From Juglans regia (Eukaryota > Streptophyta > Magnoliopsida > Fagales > Juglandaceae), in NCBI RefSeq assembly GCF_001411555.2, contig NC_049904.1:26735370-26799369 (forward strand): a stretch of 64,000 bases of DNA. Direction: 5' to 3'. This document shows, piece after piece, positions 12,890 to 24,800 of this stretch. The notes beneath the pieces were generated by a model, which had not been told where the DNA came from, did not search any database, and saw only the letters and a list, made by a program, of their open reading frames with translations. The position numbers and the translations under genes are program-made. How positions within the stretch are numbered: the stretch's first letter is position 1; every line of letters starts with the position of its first letter.

Positions 12890-15800
12890 ATGTCTCTCGT
12901 GCAAACCCCCACCGTCGATTGCGTTCCCCAGCTAGGTGGTCCCACCACCGTCGGCACCGCCACCAACGCGATCCTCACCACAGTCGATCACCCCAGACTC
13001 TCCTCGAAGCGCAAATTGGACGATTATGGTGGCCCCACCTTCGACGACGACGACGACGAGGACCAGGATGAAAACGACGCTGCTTTCGCTGAGTTAGTTT
13101 CAGTTAGAATGAGGAAAGACGAACCCAACGCCGTCCACTCTTCATCGGACGCCCAACCCCGCTCCATCACCTCCGCGCAGTTCAATCCTAGGGTTCCCGA
13201 TGACCGATCGACCTCATATTCTTGTTCGACTCGAGCCGAGTCGACTCGTTCCGAGTCCCGGCTGCAGTTCTTCATAAAGATGATCCCTGAGGGAAAAACC
13301 ATGGTATTCCAATTTTGCTCTCGCGACACCGTGAGATCGGTTCACGACCGAATCCAACTGGTGACCGGAATTCCGGTTCACGAGCAAAGACTGATATATC
13401 GGGGGAAGCAGCTCCAGTGGGAGCGCACGCTCGCCGAGTGCTCCATCCAAAACGACGCCGGACTTGAATTGGTGGGCCGTATGCGTAGCACCGGACACCC
13501 TCACGCGTGGCAAGTGGTTGACGACATCGTTTCGGTGGTGTGCAGGCTTTGCCGAGGCGAGACGATCCCTTCCGCGGCGAAACATATTAAACCGAGGATG
13601 TCGGAGTTCTTGACGGAAACTCCAAAGGACGAAGAGCGCGTCCCCGGGCATCTGCAGATATTTTTGTCGTGTTCGGCCCCGGCCGCATTGGTTATGCTAT
13701 ATATGTCGCCGATCAAAGGTAACAAAGATTGTGCGGATAGTTCAATAAGGCATTTCTTGAATTCAAGTCGTAACTCGTTACCCAAGTCCTATCATAATTA
13801 TTGTGCACCTATAGTTCTCGAGTTTTGTAAGTTGCTTAGAAGAGCTGCGCTTGAGGACCCTTTGTATCTCTCGTGTCGGAGTACACTTGGGTCATTGCTG
13901 GAATCGACTGGGTCGTTGGAGAACTCTAAGAAAGTAATTGTGATGCAAGAGATTTTCCCATTTGTTAGCGAGTTGGGGAATAGGCTGTCCAAGGATTTAG
14001 TTTCGAGTATGGAATCGCCGACAAGTGTGGGGCCGCTTCTGGGTGATGTTCGGGATCTAGCCGCGTTCTTGCTCCTCCTGCGGACTGAGATCACCGAACA
14101 AGTCGGTTTTCAGGGTCCCATTCCCGTGACTTTGGATGGGAAAGGATACAAGCATCCATTGTATGGGGAAGAGATTGAGTTTCTTCATCTTTTATTTATT
14201 GATTTGTTGAAGAGAATGGGAGAGTGCCTCCACAAAATGGAGGAGTGCTTGGCTGTTAAACACAAGGGGGAAGGTGAAACTAATTATTCTGGTTGGTCTC
14301 AGTATCTTGCCATATTGAAGGAGCTGAATAGCGTTTCCAAACTTTATCTGGGTGCTGAAGAAGATTTTTGGATGGTTTTGAAACTTAGAAAGTCTTCACT
14401 GTGCACGCTTATTAAATATGCTAAGCGTACCGATGATCATCAGTGGCTTCTTGAGCAAAAGGATGTGACTGATTTTGAATCTAGGAGGCATTTGGCGATG
14501 ATGATGTTTCCAGAGGTAAAAGAAGATTATGAGGAACTGCATGAGATGCTTATTGACAGGTCTCAGTTGCTGGCAGAATCATTCGAGTATATAGCAAAGG
14601 CAGAACCTGAGGCTCTACATGCTGGTCTCTTTATGGAATTCAAAAATGAGGAAGCCACGGGTCCGGGTGTAGTGCGGGAGTGGTTTTTTTTAGTATGCCA
14701 AGCTATATTCAACCCAGAAAACGCTCTTTTTGTGCCATGCCCAAATGATCGCAGAAGGTTCTTTCCTAATCCAAGTAAGTTCCAATTGGTTTTTATATTC
14801 AACTCAGAAAACACGTGTTGCGTTATTTGTTTTATACCTGTTGAAATATGATATGGATGTAAACTTGAGAGTTTGGCTTCCAAAATTGCATTTGTACATG
14901 CAACTGTGATATGGATGTAGACTCGAGAGTTTGCCTCCCAATTGTTTTTTCTTGATCAGTGTAGAAAAGGCTAAACTTTGAATTTTCTATACATTGAGCT
15001 GTGTAATACTAGGACTTTAAATAGAGTATGAAAATAACAGCTATCCTACTTTATAGCCTATTGTAACACCCCGTTCCCATAGGATAGAGATGTTACTAAA
15101 ATTCATAACATAATGTCCGGTAAAGAGATTCATATCCTGAAATACCTCATTTATTGAAAAGCGATAAATGTTAAAACTGATTTGAACATAATCGTCTCGA
15201 AAACTGAACGTAAAATAAAATAACATAAACTAATCTTATGAATGACGTAAAAGAGATCTAATTCTTGTGTGAATATCACTTATTCCTTCCTAGTTCTTTG
15301 TACTAAATCTACTCCTGGCCATCCAGCTCTGCATTGTCATAAACATCATATGTAAAAATTAGACATAAAAGAAAACAGGAAGACAAACAAAAATGAGTCG
15401 AATGCTCAGTAAATAGTACATCTTACTGTAAAACTTAATCTGGCCTAGCATGGATTTAGTTTCTGAAGACTCTAAACAAAATACATATAGCATCACAAAT
15501 TCCCAATCATACACGTAATATATTTTTATGAAAAACCTCACATATATACATATATCGTCATATATGCACGTAGCATATATATATTCATCGTCATGAGCGG
15601 AAGCATACATAATCAGGGCAAATATGTAACGTGAATGCATAATAACTTGTTTATCTTGTCTTAACATGGAGTGAAACACGCTTGAATTCGTGTTCCACTT
15701 AACTGAATAACATGGAGTGAAACACGCTTGAGTCCGTGTTTCACTTAACTGAAATATATGGAGTGAAACAAGCTTGAGTCAGTGTTTCACTTAATTGAAT

Positions 15801-18800
15801 AACATGGAGTGAAACACGCTTGAGTCCGTGTTTCACTTAACTGAAATACATGGAGTGAAATACACTTGAGTCAGTGTTTCACTTAACTTGTGATTAACCA
15901 CGCTTGAGTCCGTGGCACCGTAACATTTCTTATCTTTCTTAATGCATGAGAATTTATTAGACTTCATGAACATTTCTAACATGGCATATTCTTGTACATG
16001 GCATAGCATAGTATGGCGTATTCTTGTACATGGTATAACATGACATATCATAACATGGCATTTTCTTATACATGGCATAGCATAACATGACCTGACATAA
16101 CATGCTCTGAACGTTTTATGACATTCCATGGCATACATGATCTAAGTACTACATGAACATGACATACATGATTTAAGTACTATATGAACAAGGCATACAT
16201 AATCTATGTATTATATGGACATGGCTTGTATAATCCGACTATTCCATTACATGGCATACTAGAATTACTACATGAACATCTCATGGCTTTCATATGATTT
16301 TAGTAACATTCAATCAATTGAACAACAAATTCATTCATTCAAGCATAATCTCATATTTCATCAAAGATCGTAAGAGGAATCTAACCTTGACTTGCCTCTT
16401 AGCGTAGCGTAATCAACCATCATAAGCACATCATATTTTCATACAAAACAATAATAATCACAGTATGCATGCATTTATATGATCATACTATTTACCTCTT
16501 AGCGCTTCTTCCTGATTTCCAACTTGTAGCTCGTTACCTATACGAGGTACTAATCGTCACTAACTTTTCTAAAAAGATGTGTCATAGCATTCTAAATACT
16601 TAAAATCATATATAATAATATTATTCAAAACTCGTAACATGTTCCTTAACTTCTATTTAAATTATAACTTAATAATTTTATAAAATCTTAGTTAAAAGTC
16701 GATTGGAATATTAACTAAATAATGGACTCAAAAGATACTTTAAAAAAGATACTTTAAAATTATGCTTTAAAAACCCTTAAATGCTTATCTATAAAAAAAT
16801 AAGTATATGACTAATATATTTATTCAATTAAAAGCTTCGGCCTACTTAATTATCAGCCCGGTTTAAACCTCAAGCTTGCATGAAATCAACCCACTTAACC
16901 TAGTACTATAGTTTCTGAAATAATTCAAGTCCAACCAGATTTATAAACCAATCAAGTTACAACTAAGCCCAGCCCCAATAAAACTCAGCCTAGTAGAAAG
17001 GGTATTTTGGGAAAACTGAAGCAAAATAAATAAAAAGAGAAAACAGGCTTACGGGAGGGGGGTTGTGCGATGCTCACCGAGAGAGAGCTGAGTGCCACGG
17101 CGGCTCTGGGTGCCTGGGAGTGACGGGCGACGTGACTGGGGGGTCCCTATGGTGGTGCGACACCGAGAGAGGGAGAGAGAGAGAGTTTAGAGAGAGAACC
17201 AACAAACCGAAAACACTAGGAAAAGAAGTTAGTGGCCGACGGCAATGGGCTTACCGGAAGGGAGTGGGTGCGACGGGACTAGGTTGGCCGGCGTTTTCTG
17301 TGGTGGTGTGGGAGGTGGTCCGTCGAGGTGACTGTTGGTTGCCGAGAGGGGCTACGGTGGTGCTTGTGGGAGTAAGTTTCCTCTCTCTGCGTGAACGAGT
17401 TTTCTCCAGGAATTTTTGTGTGTAATTCAGAGACTTTGTGGGTTTCTTATAGGCGATGGGAGGGAACAACGTGAACCTTCAGGAGATTGGCTGAAATTTG
17501 AAGTTGCCTAGACTTTAGGAACCTATTCCTACGAGGATACAGATTTTGAGAGGATTTGAAGAGTTTGAGTTGGAGTTAGTTTCAAACTGGAACCCGAATC
17601 TAATACGGGAACTTAATGGATTAAGTATTCGAAGGTTTTTTATAGGGAAGGAATCACTAATTTAACCTATCTGATAACACATTTTCTAAAATGATAGTAA
17701 AAATATAAAGACAATAAAATAAATAAATAAATAAATAAATAAACAAAATACTAGTTTTAAGCCCTAAATTTTGACCCGTATGGTACACCTATATATCGTA
17801 AGATTCAAATTCAAATAGATTACATATCCAACTATCTTGATTCTGAAAATCCTGTAGGCAAGGAGTGTGTTGTGGTAAGTTGAACTCCTGAAATAGAGGA
17901 GTGTTTTTCTGTGGTCATATTAATCTGTTCTTCTACAAGCCCCCTCAATCGAAGGGGTAAGGAATGGACCCTTAGATTGTCACGCAGAAGCTAAAACCGA
18001 AGAGAAGGCAGCAGCTTGGTGAGAGCATCAGCATATTGATTCTTGGTGGAGAGAAGGCGGACGTGGAGCTGACCACATAGAACTTGATCATGAACATAAT
18101 GAAAGTCTATTTCAATATGTTTTGTATGTGCATGGAATAGTGGATTACTCGCAAGATAAGTTGCTCCAATGTTGTCACACCAAAGAATTGGAGGGTGCAC
18201 AACTGAGACATGAAGATCTGAGAGCACTGATTTGATCCACTGAATTTCAGCAGCTACATTTGCAAGAGACTTGTATTCTGCTTCGGTGCTACTGTGAGCA
18301 ACAGTCGGCTGCTGTTTGCAGCTCTAGGAAATCAAATTTTTGCCCAGATAGTCACAATAAGCACCAATTGAGCGCCTATCTTCACGATCTGATGCCCAAT
18401 CTGCATCACTAAATGTCTGAAGTTGACGATTTTTATTAGGTTGGATCAGTAGAGCATGGGAGATAGTATTCTTCAAGTACTTCAAAATTCGTTTGACTGC
18501 TGCCCAATGAGGCTCTTTGGGATCGTGCATATATTTGCTAACTTTATGTATGGCAAACGCAAGCTCTGGCTGAGTAAAAGAAATATATTGCAGCCCACCA
18601 ACAATACTTATGTACAGATGTGGATCATAAAATGAGGCACCATCAGATTTTGACAATGGCTGGGATGTAGACATAGGTGTAACACAAGGCTGAGATTTAT
18701 CCATGTGGCTGTGAAGAAGAAGATCGAGTATATAACGGCGTTGAGACAAATAGAGGCCCTTGTCACTTTTGATAGCTTCTATGCCGAGGAAGAAGCTTAG

Positions 18801-21800
18801 GGTACGTTTGGGTAGTGAGAAGTGTTGAGAATATTTGTGAATAGTAGTAAAAAAGTAATGAAAAAGTAATAATAAAATATTGAATAGTAGTAAAAAGTAC
18901 GTGAAAAGTAATGAATAGTAGAAAAGTAGGTAAAAAATAATAATAAAATAAAGAATAGTAAGTGAGAGTGTTTGGCAAGTGAGGGTACTCTCACTTGCCA
19001 AACATAGCCTAAGTTTACCAAGGTCTTTGACTACAAAGTCATTCTGCAGCAGATTTATCACTCGGTTAATTGAATCAAGATCAGCACCATTGGTCATTAA
19101 GGCATCGAACTCCTTGTTCATAGCCTCTTGCCAACTGTGATGTTTGACTGCTTCCGAATAACACGTTGTTTCCTGATCAGTATTTGTGATTGTGGCCATG
19201 AGAGCTTTGGGAAGAGGATATCTGATGTGTGAGTCTGAGGGTAATTTAGGCCTATGGATATTGTTTTTGCTGTGAGTAGTCATTGAGTGGATATTCTAAG
19301 GTTGCAGTTGAGGTAAGGGGGGTGGAAGGGGAGGCGTTGGATTATGTTCATGCAGATTCAAAGTGATATCCCTGACAGGAGGTTCCAAAGCAAGAGCATG
19401 ATCAGTCTGAGCATATCCTGTGGAGGTGGTGCTGCAATTTGAAAATTAGAAACTGTTGAAGGAGTGGAACTAGCAGGTGACAGTTTGAGATTAGCAGGAA
19501 GAATAACAGGAGTTTCATGATTAGGAGGATCATTAGACTGTGATGTTTTATATGGAAAGAGAGACTCATCGAAGACTACATGACGAGGGACAAAAACTTT
19601 GCCAGTGGAGACATCTAAACACTTATAATCTCGATGACCAGCACTGTACCCGATAAAAATGCAATTTTTGGATCGAAAATCCATTTTATGTTTATTATAT
19701 GGGCATAAATAGGGCGAGCAAGTGCATCCAGACACACGTAAAAAATAAAAATTAGGTTTGGAATGATTAACCATTTCATAAGGTGATATATGCTGTTAAG
19801 ACAGGAGATGGTAAACGATTTGTTGTGTAAACAGCGGTCAAGAAGGCATCTTCCCAAAAAACTTTTGGTAGATTAGAGTGTGAAAGTAAGGCAAGACCGA
19901 CCTCAACAATTTGGCGGTGGCGCCTTTCAATGGCTCTAGCTTTGTTGATGCGTATAAGGACAAGTTATACGGTGAGTAATACCTTGAGTTTGTAGATATT
20001 GATTCAGGCTGCGGTATTCATCACTCCAGTCGGTTTGGAGGGCCTTAATTTTTGTGTTAAATTGATGTTCAACTGTAGCTTGAAATTTTATAAAAACTTG
20101 TAACGCATCAGATTTAAGTTTTAATGAGAAGAGACATAAGAATTTGGTGGAATCATCTAAAAAACTGATGTAATAACTTGCACCAATAGTGGATAGAATG
20201 GGAGTTGGCCCCCAAACATCCGAATATAATAATTCCAATGGTTTCGAAACCGAAACATGCAAACTTTTGAAGGGTAAAGTGTGGCTCTTGGCCAGCTGAC
20301 ATTCAGGACAAACAGAACATGCATTATTCTTAACAGGAAAGGAATGTGCATTATTAATAACAGGAAATGAAACATGGCCAAGGCGTCGATGCCAAACATT
20401 GGTAGAGACTCGAACACTAGAGAGAGCTTGCGGCTGAAGATGAGCAAGCAATGCTGAAAATGTGTAAAAGCCGTTACTAAGTGGTCCGCGATGCAGGACG
20501 TTCCCCAAGTAATCCTTCACAAGGAAGAAAGAAGCGCGAAACTCAAAAAAGACGTTATTATCAAGACAGAAATGCTGAACAGAAAGAAGATTTTTTTGAA
20601 TATCAGGAATGAGTAGGATTTGGTTAAGAACAAAAGATTTTGATGTAGAAGAGAGAGTGGAAGTGCCACTTTGGACGATTTTCAAACCTGCACCATTTGC
20701 CACCTGAATATGATCTTGACCATCATAGTCCTCATTCCAAAGATGAATGTTGTTCAGATCATTGGTGAGATGATGGGTAGCTCCTGTGTGGGGATGCCAC
20801 TCAGTATCAACATGTGCATGATTCGCAGCAACTAAAGCTCGATGCTGGCGATTTTGGGGCTGTTGATCCTGGAAAGATAAATCAAAACGATGAAAGCACT
20901 TACGTGCATTATGACCTGGTTTCAGGCCACCACGACCCCTGCCGCGATAGCCACCACCACGACCACGGTTTGAGGGTTGAAAGTTGGTAGCAGGCCGAGA
21001 CTAAAACTGATAGTGTTGCTGAGGTTGTTTAGTGGCCATATTCATGGAAGCAGCAATCTGGAGAGTTTGATGATGCTAGTTGATCCGCGACTCACTGATA
21101 AGGAGCAATGAATACATCTCCTCCAAGGTGACAACATCAGACCAAGAGGTAACTGTTGAAGCCAAGGAATCATACTCTTGGCCAAGGCCAGCAAGAACGT
21201 AAGTGATAACGTCATCACCACTGAGTGGTTGGCCAGCGAGTGCAAGTTCATCAGCCATGTGCTTGATGGAAAGAAAGTAATCATTGGCAGACATAGCGCC
21301 TTTCCGCACATTAGCAAGTTGAGTGCGAATTTGAATAGCTTTGGCACGGGAAAGAGGAGAAATTTCTTTCAAGAGCAAGCCATACATCACGAGAAGTGGT
21401 AAATGTCATGACTTGAGTGAGAACATCCTCAGTGAGAGAAGCGTTGATGGTGGCAAGTATTAAGGAATCCTGACGAAGCCACTGGTCATATTGAGGGTTT
21501 GGAATTTTAACAATAGCACCTGAGGTGGGATGAGGGGCATCGATTTCTTTGGGAGGGGGCTTTACAGGGCCATCGAGATAGCCAAAAACAGCTTGGCCAC
21601 GGAAGTAGGGTAGGGCTTGAGCTTTCCAAACGAGATAGTTGGAATTATTTAGTTTGATAGACAGTGGCAAATTTGAGAGGGACGGAAGGGTGGGCGGGGC
21701 AGCTACTGTATTAGAAGTGGATGAGAAGGAGGAGGCCATTTGGGATCAGACGTTGGTCTTTGTTTGGCTCTGTGATACCATGTAGAAAAGGCTAAACTTT

Positions 21801-24800
21801 GAATTTTCTATATATTGAGTTGTGTAAGACAAGGACTTTAAATAGAGTATGAAAATAACAGCTATCCTACTTTATAGCCTATATATTGTAAGATTCAAAA
21901 TTCAAATAGATTACATATCCAACTATCTTGATTCTGAAAATCCTGTAGGCAAGGAGTGTGTTGTGGTAAGTTGAACTCCTGAAATAGAGGAGTGTTTTTC
22001 TGTGGTCATATTAATCTGTTCTTCTACAATCTGTAACTCCCAAAATTAACATTTGTACACGTAACTGTGAGTTTGTAGCGTTGTTAACTGTTTGACTTCC
22101 AAAGTTAACATTTGTACATGCAACTGTGAGTTTGTAGCGTGGGTTATTAATATCTGAATGTAGTCGCACACAATATCTGTCTTCATCTAGCTCACTGGTA
22201 CCTACTAGGAACAGAATAGTTTTTCAAGTGTTATACGATATTTTAGGAGCATTATGACTTGATTTCCGTTAATACATGTTTGACATAATGTAGAAGTCGG
22301 AATATGACTGGTACTGCAGCCACTACACTCGAGTGTGTTTGTGATCTGTTGAGCCTTACGGTCTAGATTTTTCATTTGTTGAGGTCTATGCATGATTAGA
22401 ATTATGTGGAGGGTAGAGATCGTAGAAAAGTGATCCTTGTGGAAATCTTCTTTCCTTGTATAATACAGACAGAGTGGTTCTCAGTCTGTAGTGGCGATGG
22501 CATGTTCTGGTTCTGGAATATGGTTAATGTGAACTTGGGCTAGACGAGACGTAATCAATACAAAATCTGATCCATCAGAAGTAATATACAAATCTGACGC
22601 ATCAAAAGTCCAATAAAAAACTAGAAGACATATTTCGATGCACATATCTATAAACAATAGGTGACATGAAACCAACCTAAGATATATGCATAGATATAAA
22701 AGGGAAGACCGGGGGCCAGACCAAGTTGGATTGTGGTGCCTAAAAAAAATTGAAAACCTATGTAGAATGGAAGGTCCTCATAATCACCTTGAGCAGTTCC
22801 TTCTCAACATAAGTACCGAAACTTCTCGTGCAATTTCAGAATCACAATGGCGTGGATAACCTAGATGCCTGGAACAACCCAAGTACTGAATCATTTTCCA
22901 GGAATGAGGTGGTATTTCCTCCTTTCCTCAAGTTACAAAAGAATTATTTCTGGAACAATTGTTTGGTGTTAGGTTGTAATATTAGTCCAATTTCAGAGAA
23001 GCTGCCTGGAGCCTGTTTTGGGTTTCCCTCATTCTTTTGGGAGTTGTATCATCATGCAGAGTTTCCCTGCTTCCGCATTCTGAATTATTTTCTGTTATAG
23101 TAAATGTTCTATGGAGAAAAAAACATTTTTCAAAGACAATCATGATCAATTTATTCATTTTCTTCTGCATGCAGCATCTAAGGTGGATCCCTTGCACCTT
23201 GAATATTTCAACTTCTCTGGCCGGGTAATTGCTTTAGCTTTGATGCATAAAGTGCAAGTAGGCATTGTCTTTGATCGTGTATTTTTCTTACAATTGGCTG
23301 GAAGGGACATTTCTCTGGAAGACATAAGGGATGCAGATCCATGCTTGTATAGTAGCTGCAAGCAGATTCTGGAGATGGATTCTGATTTTATTGATTCAGA
23401 TGCTTTAGGACTAACGTTTGTTAGAGAAGTTGAGGAGTTAGGAACCAGGAAAGTCGTCGAACTTTACCCTGGTGGGAAAAGCATTGTTGTGAATAGCAAG
23501 AACAGGGAGGAATATGTTAAACTTCTCATAGACCATCAGTTTGTGAAATCTATCTTAGAACAGGTATCACATTTTGCTCAAGGTTTTGGTCATATTCTTT
23601 GTAACACCGGGCTCCAGAAGTTCTTTTTCCAAAGTTTAGAGCTTGAAGATCTCGATTCGATGCTTTATGGAAGTGAAACTACCATCTGCGTGAATGATTG
23701 GAAGGCACATACTGAGTACAATGGCTACAAAGAAACTGATCCTCAGATATTCTGGTTCTGGAAGGTAAGTGCTTGCAGGATTTTACTTTTATTATTCTCT
23801 CTAGCTCTGATTAGTATCTTCTCTTGCAGTTCCATATTTTCTGTTATTTCCTTTTTTTATTATCTTATTTTCTGTTTTTTTTCCTGTTGGAAAATTTAAG
23901 ATCGCTTCCTATGTCTTATAATATGGGTTGCCTTGTGGGTGAAGTCTTCATTTTTGGGTATGCTACATGCCTTCTTGTGCCTTTCTAGATATCTTTTTTT
24001 CCAAAGTTCTATTTAGCTCATCCTTTTCCCTCTTCGCTAATTCTCACTATAATGTTACTTATAGAAAATTCTCACCATAATTTTAATTGATGTGATTTTT
24101 TTTTTTATCTTGCTTTCAAAGCGTAGAACACGTTATAAGAGATGTTGAATGGGGGCTGGTTGCTCCATTATTTGCTTAATTTAAAAAAATTAGTTTTTGT
24201 ATGCTGGGCACCTTTGAATGCCTCTAATACCTTCTGACTATTCAAATGGCTTACCCAAGGCAGGGTGTGTTTGTTTTTGGTAATAGAAGAAAGGAGAAAA
24301 GAGTTTTCTTGTGTAAACATGCTTATACTTACAAGGCTGCATAATGACAGTTGGAAGATAAATGTATGTGAATATCATCAATACTTTGCATGGTCTTTAA
24401 AAATGGGGTTAGAGTTTGGTGAGGGTAAATATAGGGATTAAAGTACTGGGCATAATGGATTCAGTCAAGTTCTCAATGGTTATGGGCAATTATGGCTTAG
24501 CAATATTTACTAATTTTTGAAGATGATAATCATCGAGTACTTGAAGAATGTGATCCTATTGTGGAGTAAAAATGCATGTCCTATTTCTTAGCAAATCTTG
24601 CTGTGGTGCACCATGAGTTTTTGGTGTAGACCATCTAGCAAGTTTTCCACTGGAAAAGAGCTAATGGTGAATTAGTTCTGCTCTTATTCCAGGAATAAGA
24701 TTGATCTTTCTGTAGATAGACATTTCTAGTGGAAGTATACAACAAAAAGTACACAGGAAGTTTTATTCATAAGAGAAGGCATAGCCCAAGTACGGAAATA

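Larger units (their letters stand above)
15062..17787 (-). mobile_element. Solo-LTR-like element (2726 bp) nested in the Copia LTR
   Basis: It starts TGTAACACCCCG and ends GTATGGTACA (TG...CA), flanked by the 5 bp target-site duplication CCTAT (15057-15061 and 17788-17792). TGTAACACCCC read on the reverse strand (GGGGTGTTACA) is a common 3' end of plant Gypsy LTRs, hence the minus orientation. There is no primer-binding site, polypurine tract or polymerase coding inside, so I read it as a solo LTR of a large Gypsy element. The GC-rich stretch at 17040-17420 is non-coding as far as I can tell. Confidence 0.82.
14960..17937 (-). repeat. Copia 3' LTR split by a nested insertion
   Basis: The LTR halves are 14960-15061 and 17793-17937, plus one 5 bp duplicate at 17788-17792. 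Joined, they match the 248 bp 5' LTR with about five substitutions and one missing A. The gap is filled exactly by the element at 15062-17787. Confidence 0.92.
14960..22028 (-). mobile_element. Copia retrotransposon in UPL5 intron 1, non-autonomous and nested
   Basis: On the minus strand the order is 5' LTR (21781-22028), tRNA-Met primer-binding site, gag (21739 downward), protease, integrase, RT remnant, RNase H (DADWASD, HTKHIEIDFHYV; 17990-18400), 3' LTR (14960-17937, interrupted). This is Copia order. Defects: protease DTGA reads HTGA; several frameshifts; and an internal deletion between EFDALMTNG and ADLDSINRVINLL removes most of RT including the expected YVDD. A MITE (18796-19013) sits in what remains. 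The flanks ATCAG and ATCTG are only a partial 5 bp match as target-site duplication. The two LTRs differ at about 5 positions plus one indel (~2%). Confidence 0.93.

Noticed and set aside
12890..14851. UPL5 as a single-exon 653 aa protein
   Set aside because: The last 25 codons run into intron past GTAAGT at 14775; the HECT domain continues in exons at 23175 and 28651.
15660..15920. CRISPR-like regular repeats
   Set aside because: The 46 bp units are contiguous tandem repeats without unique spacers, in a plant LTR.
17063..17425. 120-codon open frame
   Set aside because: Lies within the solo-LTR-like element, Gly/Arg-rich low-complexity reading, no domain.
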